From Streptomyces cacaoi (GTDB lineage Bacteria; Actinomycetota; Actinomycetes; Streptomycetales; Streptomycetaceae): a stretch of 64,000 nt of DNA. This document shows, one piece after another, positions 35,191 to 43,334 of the stretch. The stretch is taken from contig NZ_BJMM01000018.1 in assembly GCF_006539165.1 (NCBI RefSeq), positions 62,001 through 126,000 on the forward strand, written 5' to 3'. The notes below the pieces were generated by a model. That model searched no databases and had not been told where the DNA came from. It saw only the letters and a program-made list of their open reading frames with translations. The translations under genes were made by a program, and so were the position numbers. How positions within the stretch are numbered: position 1 is the stretch's first letter; each line of letters opens with the position of its first letter.

Positions 35191-35874
35191 TCAGCCGTCG
35201 CGCTCCCCGGCCGTCGTCCAGTGGCGGCGGCCGAGGCTGACGAGGCGCAGCTGGCGGCGCGCGGTGCGGGCCACGGCCGCCTCCTCGGGCCCCTCGCCCT
35301 GGGCGGCCTGGAGAAAGGACGAGGCCGTCATGACCATGTGGTCGACATAGATCTCCGCGAGCATCCGCAGATCCTCCGGGCTCCAGCCCTCGGACTCCGC
35401 GTCCTGCGCGAGGACATGGGCGACCTCCTCGGCGAACCGGTCGAGCTGGGCGCCGATCGCGCGGCGTACCGGGGCGACGCCGCCGTGCCGCTCCCGGACG
35501 AGGAAGCGGACGTGTCCGGGGTGTGCGCGGACGTGGTCCGCTATGGCCTCGACCGCGTGGTCGATCCGCTCCTCGTCCGTCGACCGCTCGGCCAGCCCCG
35601 CACGGATCACGATCCGCAGGCCGTCGAGGGCCTCGTCGACCAGTGCGACACCGAGATCGGCGACGTCCCGGAAGTGCCGGTAGAAGGCCGCCGGGGAGAC
35701 GCCGACCGCGCGGGTGATCTCGCGCAGCCCGAGGCTGCTGAGGCTCTGGTGTTCCAGCAGGTCCAGCGCGGCGTCCAGCAGGGCGCGGCGGGTCCTGGCC
35801 TTCTGCGCCTCGCGCTGGGAGGCGGCCGGGGGTGCGGCGGCGCTGCCGGACCCGGGGGCGGGGGTCGTACTCAT
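35191..35874 (-). CDS. TetR-family regulator (FabR-like)
   Basis: 227 aa, ATG at 35874. HTH: RTRRALLDAALDLLEHQSLSSLGLREITRAVGVSPAAFYRHFRDVADLG; the C-terminal domain resembles FabR/unsaturated fatty-acid-type TetR regulators (RAHPGHVRFLVRERHGGVAPVRRAI, LAEIYVDHMVMTASSFL). Strong operator-like repeats lie upstream, also covering the promoter of two small membrane proteins on the plus strand. A role in membrane lipid control is possible but unproven. Confidence 0.88.
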   Translation of the reverse strand: MSTTPAPGSGSAAAPPAASQREAQKARTRRALLDAALDLLEHQSLSSLGLREITRAVGVSPAAFYRHFRDVADLGVALVDEALDGLRIVIRAGLAERSTDEERIDHAVEAIADHVRAHPGHVRFLVRERHGGVAPVRRAIGAQLDRFAEEVAHVLAQDAESEGWSPEDLRMLAEIYVDHMVMTASSFLQAAQGEGPEEAAVARTARRQLRLVSLGRRHWTTAGERDG

Positions 35875-35877
35875 GGG

Positions 35878-35960
35878 ACTCAGTTAACAGTTGTGTGCTC
35901 AGCCGTGCAAGGGGTACGCTGAACTCAGTGAACAGTTGTCACCACAGTTGTTCACTGAGT
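35878..35960. promoter_or_regulatory. TetR (FabR-like) operators: ACTCAGTkAACA repeats
   Basis: ACTCAGTGAACA (35923-35934) and TGTTCACTGAGT (35949-35960) form a perfect 12-bp inverted repeat. A third copy, ACTCAGTTAACAGTTGT at 35878-35894, is a direct repeat of 35923-35939, 45 bp away, next to the tetR start codon. One set could repress both divergent promoters. Confidence 0.75.
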
Positions 35961-35989
35961 CGAGCGAGAGAAGGAAAGGGGGGTACCCG

Positions 35990-36151
35990 ATGCTCTTCCT
36001 TGTCGCCGCGTTCCTGCTGCTGGGCGTCCTCGTCGGCCCCGCGGCCCATCTGCCGCCGGCCGCGACCGCCGCGGCCGGGGCCGTCATCGCCGCCTGGCTG
36101 CTGATCTTCACCGTCCGCGAGTACACCCGCCGTCACCGGCAGAGGAGTTGA
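35990..36151 (+). CDS. small membrane protein, 53 aa
   Basis: The ATG at 35990 follows AAGGAAAGGGGGG. Two hydrophobic helices (LFLVAAFLLLGVLVGP and AATAAAGAVIAAWLLIF) and a basic tail (REYTRRHRQRS). No family recognised. It is the first gene downstream of the TetR operators and is followed at once by another membrane protein gene. Confidence 0.75.
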   Translation: MLFLVAAFLLLGVLVGPAAHLPPAATAAAGAVIAAWLLIFTVREYTRRHRQRS

Positions 36152-36153
36152 GC

Positions 36154-36573
36154 GTGCGTACCGCGACACCCACCCATGACCGCACGGCCCCCGCACCGGA
36201 GGCCGGAACCGCCCCCGAGTCCGCACCCCGGCCCGCCGGACCCGCCGTCGGCGCATCCGCTTCCGCCTCGGCGGACGGGCCCACCGCCGCGGAGGCTCCC
36301 CGCACAGCGGACGGCCCCCGGGCCACGGCCGCGCCCGCCACGCGCACCGCCGACGACATGGCGGTCGCCTCGTTCGTCCTGGGACTCGTGGGGCTGCTCG
36401 TCTTCAATCTCGTACTCGGGCCCTGCGCACTGGTCCTCGGCGGGCTCGCACTGGCGAGGCGCACCGGGCGGCGCGGCAGGGCCCTGCTCGGCACCGCGCT
36501 GGGCGCCGCCGACCTGGTCGTCCTGGCGACGGTCCTGACGGCCGACGGCAGCGTCGTGTGGAACATCGGCTAG
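36154..36573 (+). CDS. DUF4190-like membrane protein
   Basis: 139 aa from the GTG at 36154, 6 bp after GAGGAG and only 2 bp past the previous stop. About 65 residues of Ala/Pro/Thr-rich disordered sequence precede two membrane helices: MAVASFVLGLVGLLVFNLVLGPCALVLGGLALARR and LLGTALGAADLVVLATVLT, the usual DUF4190 arrangement. Function unknown; likely an operon with the 53-aa protein under the FabR-like regulator. Confidence 0.78.
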   Translation: MRTATPTHDRTAPAPEAGTAPESAPRPAGPAVGASASASADGPTAAEAPRTADGPRATAAPATRTADDMAVASFVLGLVGLLVFNLVLGPCALVLGGLALARRTGRRGRALLGTALGAADLVVLATVLTADGSVVWNIG

Positions 36574-36877
36574 GGGCATCCGCGGCGCGGTGCCTCCCGC
36601 CGACGATTGCGCCGCGTGCATACCTGTCGGCCTGTCAACTCCCCGGAAATGAGGGGAAGAACAGCACTCCGTCGATGCGTGCCGGATGAAACGAGGTTCA
36701 CCGGCCGGGGCACGAGCCGATTTCCCGGAGAGAAAGGGAAACGCGCCGCGCAATACTTCGGCGCACGCGACCCGTTGGCACGGAAGGGCCGGAAACACGT
36801 ACTCACGCCTGCACACCGGGCGTACCGCGCGGCCACACCGCTTTTCTCCCGGGAGACGGATTCCCGACCGCCGTTGA
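36574..36877. other. non-coding stretch upstream of gene remnant
   Basis: No plausible gene; base composition is AT-richer and codon-position bias is lost. A small inverted repeat TTTCCC...GGGAAA sits at 36721-36741. A perfect 10-5-10 hairpin, GTTGAGCACG-AAGGC-CGTGCTCAAC, lies at 36873-36897. Confidence 0.5.
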
Positions 36878-36897
36878 GCACGAAGGCCGTGCTCAAC
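36873..36897. terminator. perfect hairpin, possible terminator
   Basis: GTTGAGCACG-AAGGC-CGTGCTCAAC; 10-bp stem, 5-nt loop, no T-tract. It may end the upstream membrane-protein operon, although it is 300 bp away, or be a leftover of a lost gene. Confidence 0.45.
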
Positions 36898-37231
36898 GGC
36901 CCGCGCGGTTCACTTCGGCCCTTTCGGTGCGGGAAACGGGCCGATACGAAGACCCCGGCCGCTCTCGACGGCGATCGCGCCCACCGATGTGTACTGCTCC
37001 GGAGAGCCCGGCGAACTGCGGCATCTCCTCGGCAAGACGAACCACCGGACGCCCCTCGTCAAGGTCGTTCCCGGCGAGTTCGCGATGGTCGAGCTCGGCC
37101 ATGGCCGTCCGTACAAGTCGTCCGCCCCGACCGGGGTGAGCGTCGAGAAGGACGGCATCACCTTCGCGGACACGAAGCTCGGCAACGCGACGCTGGAAGG
37201 CACCGTGACCTGCACGCGGTGGCAGGACTGA
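36878..37231 (+). pseudogene. 3' remnant of an unrecognised gene
   Basis: From about 36960 to the TGA at 37231 the frame has strong Streptomyces codon bias and reads as a protein end: DVYCSGEPGELRHLLG, HRTPLVKVVPGEFAMVELGHG, SVEKDGITFADTKLGNATLE, VTCTRWQD. The frame is blocked by a stop just upstream of 36878, the residues before ~36960 look non-coding, and no ATG/GTG with a ribosome site fits (the GTG at 36989 lacks one). It therefore looks like a 5'-truncated gene; two Cys could form a disulfide in a secreted product. Alternatively, an 80-aa leaderless protein from 36989. Confidence 0.45.
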
Positions 37232-37331
37232 GGCGGCGCCGCGCCCCGGACCGGCCGGCACCCGCGGCCGGTCCGGCCCACCCCGCCCGCCGGGCACCCC
37301 TCTGCTGGGCGCCCGTCCGCCGGGCATCCGC

Positions 37332-38168
37332 CTACGGGGCGCCCGTCTGCTGCCCGTCCGCCTGCTGGGGATCCTGCGCACCGCCGAAGCGGCGGTCGCG
37401 GCGGGCGTACTCCAGGCAGGCCGCCCACAGGTCGCGGCGGTCGAAGTCCGGCCACAGGACGTCCTGGTAGACCATCTCGGCGTAGGCGCTCTGCCAGATC
37501 AGGTAGTTGGAGGTGCGCTGCTCGCCGGACGGGCGCAGGAACAGGTCCACATCCGGCATGTCCGGGTAGTAGAGGTGCTTGGCCAGCGTCTTCTCCGTCA
37601 CCTTCGACGGGTCCAGCCGGCCGGCGGCCACCGCCTCGGCGACGGACCGCGCCGCGTCCGCGATCTCGGCCCGGCCCCCGTAGTTGACGCAGAAGTACAG
37701 CGTCATCGCGTCGTTGTTCTTCGTCTGCTCCTGGGCGACCTGGAGCTCCTGGACGACCGACTTCCACAGCTTCGGCATCCGGCCCACCCACCGGATCCGG
37801 ATACCGAGCGCGTCCATCTCGTCACGGCGGCGCCGGATCACGTCCCGGTTGAAGTTCATCAGGAAGCGGACCTCCTCAGGGGAGCGCTTCCAGTTCTCGG
37901 TGGAGAACGCGTACAGCGACAGGTTCTTGATCCCCATCTCCAGGCAGCCCTTGAGGACGTCCAGGACGACGCCCTCGCCGACCTTGTGCCCCTCGGTGCG
38001 GGGCAGCCCGCGCTGCTTGGCCCAGCGGCCGTTGCCGTCCATGACGACCGCCACATGGTCCGGCACCAGTTCGCCGGGGATCTTCGGCGGCCGGGCCCCC
38101 GAGGGGTGCGGCTCGGGCGTCACGTACTCGCGCTGCTGCGACCAGGACAGCATTCCGCGGCGGGCCAT
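37332..38168 (-). CDS. uppS: isoprenyl transferase (undecaprenyl diphosphate synthase type)
   Basis: 278 aa, ATG at 38168. Cis-prenyltransferase motifs: HVAVVMDGNGRWAKQRGLPR (catalytic Asp), GHKVGEG, LSLYAFSTENWKRSPEEV, VNYGGRAEIADA, and DLFLRPSGEQRTSNYLIWQ...EMVYQDVLWPDF. It condenses isopentenyl units to the C55 carrier lipid for peptidoglycan and other polymers. It precedes no gene on its strand and follows recO after a 49-bp gap. Confidence 0.96.
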   Translation of the reverse strand: MARRGMLSWSQQREYVTPEPHPSGARPPKIPGELVPDHVAVVMDGNGRWAKQRGLPRTEGHKVGEGVVLDVLKGCLEMGIKNLSLYAFSTENWKRSPEEVRFLMNFNRDVIRRRRDEMDALGIRIRWVGRMPKLWKSVVQELQVAQEQTKNNDAMTLYFCVNYGGRAEIADAARSVAEAVAAGRLDPSKVTEKTLAKHLYYPDMPDVDLFLRPSGEQRTSNYLIWQSAYAEMVYQDVLWPDFDRRDLWAACLEYARRDRRFGGAQDPQQADGQQTGAP

Positions 38169-38217
38169 TCGCTTCTCATCTCCACGGGCGTACAGGGACT
38201 CGACGACCCGGCCGAGC

Positions 38218-38976
38218 CTAACCGCTCGGCGTCTGCCGCACGTACCGCAGGGAGCGCAGCCCCCGCTCCAGATGCCAGTGCAGATACGCCGAGACCAGGC
38301 CGGAGCCCTCCCGGCAGTGCCGGGGCTCGGCGGCGTCCGCCGTCGGCCAGTCCCCCGTCAGCAGCGCGCCCAGCAGGCGCAGGGCTTCCGGGGACGGCAC
38401 GACGCTGCCCGGCACCCGGCAGTCGCCGCAGACCACCCCGCCGGAGGCCACCGAGAAGAAGCGGTTGGGGCCCGGCAGCCCGCACTTGGCGCAGTCGGCG
38501 AAGCTGGGCGCGTAGCCGCCCATCGCCAGGGACCGCAGCAGAAAGGCGTCCAGCACCAGGCCCGGTGCGTGCTCCCCCGCGGCGAGGGTCCGCAGCCCGC
38601 CCACCAGCAGCAGATACTGCTGCACGTTCGGCTCGCCCTCGTGGTCGGTGAACCGTTCCGCCGTCTCCAGCATCGCCGTACCGGCCGTGTACCGGTCGTA
38701 GTCGGTGACGATCGTGCGGCCGTACGCGGCGATCGTCTCCGTCTGGGTGCACAGCGGCAGGCCGCGGCCCACCAACTCGCTTCCACGGGCGAAGAATTGC
38801 ACGTCGACATGGCTGAACGGCTCCAGCCGCGCCCCGAACTTCGACTTCGTCCGCCGCACCCCGCGCGCCACCGCACGCACCCGCCCGTGACCGCGCGTGA
38901 GCAGGCTGACGATCCGGTCCGCCTCGCCCAGCTTCTGGGTGCGCAGCACGATGCCGTCGTCACGGAAGAGGGTCAC
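38218..38976 (-). CDS. recO: DNA repair protein RecO
   Basis: 252 aa from the GTG at 38976 (GGTGG upstream). N-terminal OB fold LFRDDGIVLRTQKLGEADRIVSLLT, RGVRRTKSKFGARLEPFSHVDVQ, helical middle, and a four-Cys zinc site (CAKCG...CGDCR). RecO helps load RecA in the RecFOR pathway. It is followed by uppS on the same strand, as in other Streptomyces. Confidence 0.95.
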   Translation of the reverse strand: MTLFRDDGIVLRTQKLGEADRIVSLLTRGHGRVRAVARGVRRTKSKFGARLEPFSHVDVQFFARGSELVGRGLPLCTQTETIAAYGRTIVTDYDRYTAGTAMLETAERFTDHEGEPNVQQYLLLVGGLRTLAAGEHAPGLVLDAFLLRSLAMGGYAPSFADCAKCGLPGPNRFFSVASGGVVCGDCRVPGSVVPSPEALRLLGALLTGDWPTADAAEPRHCREGSGLVSAYLHWHLERGLRSLRYVRQTPSG

Positions 38977-39206
38977 ACGACCACCGCCGGGCACCGCGGC
39001 CAGGCGCACACGGCGCACCCTCCGGGCGGGAACAGCCGCGGGACGGACGGCCGCGGGGCGGGACCGTCGGCGCGGCGGGGGCGTCGGCAGCGGGTCATGC
39101 CGTCGATTGTCGCGTACGGCGGGGACGGGACGGACGGGGGTGGTGCGGGGGTGCCGGGGATACCGGGGATGCGGGCCGCCGGGTCCGCGCACCGCCGGGG
39201 CGCCCG

Positions 39207-39839
39207 TCAGCGCGACAGCCCGTCCGCCTCGTTCCGCTTCTCGCGCACGCCCCGCCCGTCCGGCCCGTCCGGCTCCGGGTCCGTCGCCGGGTGCGCGGTG
39301 CGGGCGCCGTCCGGGATCTCCGTGACGAGTTCGGCCAGCGGCAGGCGGCCGGTGGGGATCGCGGATCTGCCGGGCGGCGCCGGGGCCGGGTGGCCGAGGG
39401 AGAGCGCGGTGCGCACCCGCCACGGAGGCGTCAGCGCGCACAGCCGGCCCGCCCGGTCGGCGTTCGCGGCGGGGAAGAACGACGCGGGGCAGCTGCCCAG
39501 CCCCTGGAAATGGGCGGCGAGCATCATGTTCTGCGCGGCCCGGCCCGCGTCGAACTGGGCGTCCTCACCGCCTGCTTCCTCGTCGACACCGAGCGCGATC
39601 ACCAGCGGGGCCGTGGCGAGGTGCCCGGCGTAGGAGCCCAGTTCCGCGAGCTGCCGGCGCACGGTGCGGTCGCGCACCACGACGAACCGCCAGGGCTGCC
39701 GGTTGCGGGCCGAGCCCGTCCAGCGTCCGGCCTCCAGCACCGGGTGCAGCTCGTCCTCCGTGACCGGGTCCTGGGTGAACCAGCGGGTCGCCCTCAGCGA
39801 CAGCAGCGCCGGCACGGCGGAGCGGGGTGTCACATCCAT
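39207..39839 (-). CDS. nitroreductase-family protein
   Basis: 210 aa, ATG at 39839 with GAGGA upstream. Motifs: LLSLRATRWFTQDPVTEDELHPVLEAGRWTGSARNRQPWRFVVV (FMN-binding), APLVIALGVDEEAG, FDAGRAAQNMMLAAHFQGLGSCPASFF, and a TALSLGHPAPAPPG end. FMN-dependent NAD(P)H reductase; may act on nitro- or halogenated aromatics, quinones or F420-like partners. Single gene; substrate unknown. Confidence 0.88.
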   Translation of the reverse strand: MDVTPRSAVPALLSLRATRWFTQDPVTEDELHPVLEAGRWTGSARNRQPWRFVVVRDRTVRRQLAELGSYAGHLATAPLVIALGVDEEAGGEDAQFDAGRAAQNMMLAAHFQGLGSCPASFFPAANADRAGRLCALTPPWRVRTALSLGHPAPAPPGRSAIPTGRLPLAELVTEIPDGARTAHPATDPEPDGPDGRGVREKRNEADGLSR

Positions 39840-39990
39840 CACGGGGTCCTCGGCCTGCGCTGCCGGGTGCCCGGGCCGCGCGTCCGCGGCACACGGCCGT
39901 CCGCGCGGGTACGCCCACGGCACCCCTGGTCGGCCCGATGGTCTCATGCCCGGCCCGGGGGCCCGCCGCACGGGGCGGACCCGGACCGCC

Positions 39991-41265
39991 TCACGCCACG
40001 CCCCGGATCCGCACCACCAGCAGCGCCCCGGCCAGCCCCACGGCGGCGGAGACCAGATACAGCACCGGGTAGCCGCCGAGGTGGGCGACCAGCGGGGCCG
40101 CCAGCGCCGGAGCGGCCACCTGGGGAAGGGAGTTGGCGATGTTGATGACGCCGAGGTCCTTGCCCCGGTGGGCCGCCGCCGGCAGGACGTCGGCCATGAG
40201 TGCGAAGTCCACGGAGGTGAACACGCCGAAGCCGACGCCGAGCAGGGCCGCGGCCACCAGCGCGCCCGTCCAGCTCTGCCAGCAGGCCAGCAGCGCCGAG
40301 GCCACGGCCATGATCACCCCGGCTCCGACGACGAAGGGCTTGCGGCGGCCCGCACGGTCGGACCAGACGCCGCCGACGAGCACGGTCGCCAGCAGCAGCG
40401 CCGCGTTGAGGGCCGTCAGCACGAGCACCCCGTCCGCGGGCCGCGGCACGTGCAGCTCGTCCCGCAGGTAGTACAGGAGGTACAGCAGGGCGAGCGCGTT
40501 GCCGAGGTTGATCAGGAAGCGGGTCAGCCAGGCCCAGCCGAAGTCCCGGTGCACACGCGGGTCGAGCCAGAAGCCGCGGGTGAACTCCCGCCAGGTGAAC
40601 GGCGGACGGAGCGCGGCGGGCAGCGGGGTGTCCTGGCGCAGGAGGACGTAGGGGACGGCGGCGAGCACGGTGAACACGGCGCAGGCCGCGTATCCGGCGC
40701 GGGTGCCGCCCGCCGCCATGGCCAGCCCGGTGCCCAGGACGACGCCGAGCGTCTGCGAGACACCGAGCCAGCCGCCGACGGTGCCGCGCTGGGCGCTGGG
40801 CACCCGGTCGGGTACGGCGGCGACCACGGCGGCATAGGTGGCGTTGAGGGCGAGCTGCACCAGGCACCAGCCGAGGATCATGCCCGTCACCCCGCGTGCC
40901 AGCGCCAGCACGAGCAGCCCGGCCGCGCCGCCCAGCACACCGGCCACCACCCACGGCACACGGCGCCCGTACCGGGAGGTGGTGCGGTCCGAGACGGCGC
41001 CGAACAGCGGGTTGGCGACGAGCGAGACGGCCGCGCCGATGCCGGTCACCCACGCCAGCACCGACTCCTTGGCCCAGCCGTCCGGTGCCAGCTCGGCCGC
41101 CTGGAGCGCGAGCAGCACCTGGAGCGGGCCGTACCAGCCCACCCACACCGCGCCGTTGGCCAGGGACAGCGCGGCCGTCCAGCGGCGGGCGACCGGCACG
41201 ACGGGCTCGGCGAACGGGTCGCCGGCCACGCCGGGGCCGGGCGTGCCCGTGCCCCGGTCGGTCAA
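39991..41265 (-). CDS. MFS sugar transporter (GPH-like)
   Basis: 424 aa from the TTG at 41265, which overlaps the beta-glucosidase stop (TTGA) and would couple translation; a GTG at 41229 is an alternative. Twelve membrane segments; VGWYGPLQVLLALQAAEL, NPLFGAVSDRTTSRYGRRVPWV in the first half and GGVWSDRAGRRKPFV in the second are typical of sugar symporters of the MFS/GPH group. Coupling to a GH1 enzyme suggests uptake of a beta-glucoside such as cellobiose. Confidence 0.88.
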   Translation of the reverse strand: MTDRGTGTPGPGVAGDPFAEPVVPVARRWTAALSLANGAVWVGWYGPLQVLLALQAAELAPDGWAKESVLAWVTGIGAAVSLVANPLFGAVSDRTTSRYGRRVPWVVAGVLGGAAGLLVLALARGVTGMILGWCLVQLALNATYAAVVAAVPDRVPSAQRGTVGGWLGVSQTLGVVLGTGLAMAAGGTRAGYAACAVFTVLAAVPYVLLRQDTPLPAALRPPFTWREFTRGFWLDPRVHRDFGWAWLTRFLINLGNALALLYLLYYLRDELHVPRPADGVLVLTALNAALLLATVLVGGVWSDRAGRRKPFVVGAGVIMAVASALLACWQSWTGALVAAALLGVGFGVFTSVDFALMADVLPAAAHRGKDLGVINIANSLPQVAAPALAAPLVAHLGGYPVLYLVSAAVGLAGALLVVRIRGVA

Positions 41266-42650
41266 CGGGTGCCGCCGCGCTGCTGCCGCAGGACCCCGGC
41301 CAGCCACCGGAAGGAGTCCTTCGGGGTGCGCCGCAGCGTCGCGAAGTCGACGTGGACGAGGCCGAAACGCTGCCGGTACCCCTCGGCCCACTCGAAGTTG
41401 TCCAGCAGCGACCAGACGAAGTAGCCGCGTACGTCGACGCCGTCACGGAGCGCGGCGTGCAGCTCGCGCAGATGGGCGTCGTGGAAGGCGATGCGCTCGG
41501 CGTCGCGGACGGGCTCCGGGTAGGCGCAGCCGTTCTCCGTGACGACGAGGGGCGGCAGCCGGTCCCCGTACCGGTCGCGGAGCGTGCGCAGCGTCTCGGA
41601 GAGCCCCTCGGGGACGACGGCCCAGCCGAAGCCGGTGCGCGGCCGGCCGGGTATCTCCCGCGGCGCGAAGGGCAGTTCGCCCGGCAGCCCGACACCGGCG
41701 AACTCCCCGGGCGCACCCCGCGGTCCGGGCGCGCCGACGAGGGTGGGCTGGTAGTAGTTGACGCCGTACCAGTCCAGCGGCTGCGCGATGGTCTCCAGAT
41801 CGTCGGCGACGGGCCCGGGCAGCGCGGCGGCCAGTCCCTCGTCCGGGTAGCGGCCCAGCAGCAGCGGCTCGGCGAACATCCGGTTGGTGAGCGTGTCGTA
41901 CAGCTCGGCCGCCGCGACGTCCTCCGGCCGCTCGGAGGCCGGCCAGGTGGGGCCGTGCGAGTTGGCGATCCCGATCGAGCGTGCGCCGTGTGCCCGCAGC
42001 GCGCGGACGGCGAGGCCGTGCCCGAGCAGCTGGTGGTGCGCCGCGGGCAGCGCGTCGAACAGCAGGCTCCGGCCGGGGGCGTGCTCGCCGATCCCGTAGC
42101 CGAGGAGGGTGAGTTCGGCGGGCTCGTTGAGGGTGATCCAGTGGGTGACGCGGTCGCCGAGCCGGGCGGCGACCGCGTCGGCGTGGTCGGCGAACCGCTC
42201 GGCGGTGTCCCGCACCAGCCAGCCGCCCGCCTCCTCCAGCGGGAGCGGGGTGTCCCAGTGGAAGAGCGTGGGCACGGGCTCGACGCCGGCCTCGCACAGG
42301 GCGTCCACGAGCCGGTCGTAGAAGTCGAGCCCGGGCCCGTTCACCGCGCCCGAACCGGTGGGCAGGACGCGGGGCCAGGACACGGAGAAGCGGTAGGCGC
42401 CGACGCCCAGCCTGCGCAGCAGTTCGACGTCCTCGCGCCAGCGGTCGTAGTGGCCGGCCGCGACCGCGGCGTCGGAGCCGTCCTTGACACGGCCCGGCTC
42501 GGCGGTGAACGCGTCCCAGGCGCAGGGGCCGCGTCCGTCGGCATCGGTCGCCCCCTCGATCTGGAAGGCGGACGTCGAGACGCCCCAGAGGAAGTCCGCG
42601 GGGAACCGCGGCAGACCCGGCAGAGCTGACAACGCTGTCGGACTCGTCAT
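41262..42650 (-). CDS. GH1 beta-glucosidase
   Basis: 462 aa, ATG at 42650. GH1 barrel motifs: FPADFLWGVSTSAFQIEGA, HYDRWREDVELLRRLGVGAYRFSVSWPR, acid/base Glu in THWITLNEPAELT, ANSHGPTW and nucleophile Glu in VTENGCAYPEP, and YFVWSLLDNFEWAEGY with the Trp/Glu substrate contacts. No signal peptide, so it acts inside on imported disaccharides such as cellobiose. It is co-transcribed with the downstream MFS gene. A LacI-type operator candidate, TGACAACGCTGTCG, lies inside its 5' end. Confidence 0.96.
   Translation of the reverse strand: MTSPTALSALPGLPRFPADFLWGVSTSAFQIEGATDADGRGPCAWDAFTAEPGRVKDGSDAAVAAGHYDRWREDVELLRRLGVGAYRFSVSWPRVLPTGSGAVNGPGLDFYDRLVDALCEAGVEPVPTLFHWDTPLPLEEAGGWLVRDTAERFADHADAVAARLGDRVTHWITLNEPAELTLLGYGIGEHAPGRSLLFDALPAAHHQLLGHGLAVRALRAHGARSIGIANSHGPTWPASERPEDVAAAELYDTLTNRMFAEPLLLGRYPDEGLAAALPGPVADDLETIAQPLDWYGVNYYQPTLVGAPGPRGAPGEFAGVGLPGELPFAPREIPGRPRTGFGWAVVPEGLSETLRTLRDRYGDRLPPLVVTENGCAYPEPVRDAERIAFHDAHLRELHAALRDGVDVRGYFVWSLLDNFEWAEGYRQRFGLVHVDFATLRRTPKDSFRWLAGVLRQQRGGTR
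42627..42640. promoter_or_regulatory. LacI-type operator candidate in the GH1 5' end
   Basis: TGACA-ACGC-TGTCG, a near-perfect inverted repeat of the LacI/CebR shape (TGACAACGCTGTCA), covering codons 4-8 of the beta-glucosidase gene. No LacI-family gene is adjacent in the window. Low confidence because it lies in coding sequence. Confidence 0.35.
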
Positions 42651-42858
42651 GGGCGGAGCCCACCAGCGGGTTGAACACGGTGTCAATACCTGTGCACAGG
42701 CGTGGAGTTGGAGTCACCGGCCGCCGGGGAGCCGGGCGGGAGGCGCGTGCGCCGGGAGACGGTGACGGCGTGTGTCCAGGGAGACGGTGCGGGCCGGTCG
42801 TTCCGGAGAGGGCACCGCCGTGCGCGGGCGGAGCGACGGTCCGGCGCGGATGCGGCAG
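42651..42858. other. spacer between GH1 start and repeat array
   Basis: Includes the promoter region of the GH1 gene; a near-palindrome TTGAACACGGTGTCAA lies at 42677-42692. No gene seen. Confidence 0.4.
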
Positions 42859-43334
42859 GCCGTGCCGGTGCGCGTTCGCATGAGGCCGCACCCGGTGCGC
42901 GCTCGGGATATGCCGTGCGGGGCACGCGCTCAGGGGGCGCCGGGCAGGCGCACACTCAAGGGAGGCCGTGTCGGCGCTCGTTCAGGAGACGCCGTGCAGG
43001 GGGGCGCCCCAGAGAGCGGGCCCGGTGCACGCCCGGGAGACGCCGCGCCCGGTGTGCATTCGGGAGACGCCGTGCCCGGTGCGCGCTCAGGGGGCGCCGC
43101 GTAGGCGCGCGCCCAGGAAAAGCCGCACCCGGTGCGCGCCCGGGAGATGCCGTGCCCGGTGCGCGTTGGGAAGAGGCCACGCAGGCACACGTTCAGGAGA
43201 GGCCGTGCAGGCGCGCACTCACGAGAGGCCGCGCCCGGTATGCGTTCGGGAGAGGCCGTGTCCGGCGCGCGTTCGGGAGGCGGCGCGCAGGCGCACGCCC
43301 AAGAGAGGCCGGGTCGGGCGCTCGTTCAGGAGAC
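42859..43334. repeat. minisatellite: 18 degenerate tandem units of 26-27 bp
   Basis: Units start at 42859, 42885, 42912, 42939, 42965, 42991, 43018, 43042, 43069, 43096, 43122, 43149, 43176, 43202, 43228, 43255, 43282 and 43308, and the last ends at 43334. Almost all are 26 or 27 bp (one is 24). A unit reads like GCCGTGCCCGGTGCGCG followed by YTCGGGAGA and one variable base; variants have CAGGCGCRC in place of CCCGGTGCGCG. The unit length is not kept at a multiple of three, so it is not a protein repeat. The last unit overlaps the stop codon of the TerB-like gene. Confidence 0.85.

Noticed and set aside
42859..43334. CRISPR array interpretation of the repeats
   Set aside because: There are no distinct spacers between conserved repeats; units are contiguous and degenerate, and no cas genes are present.
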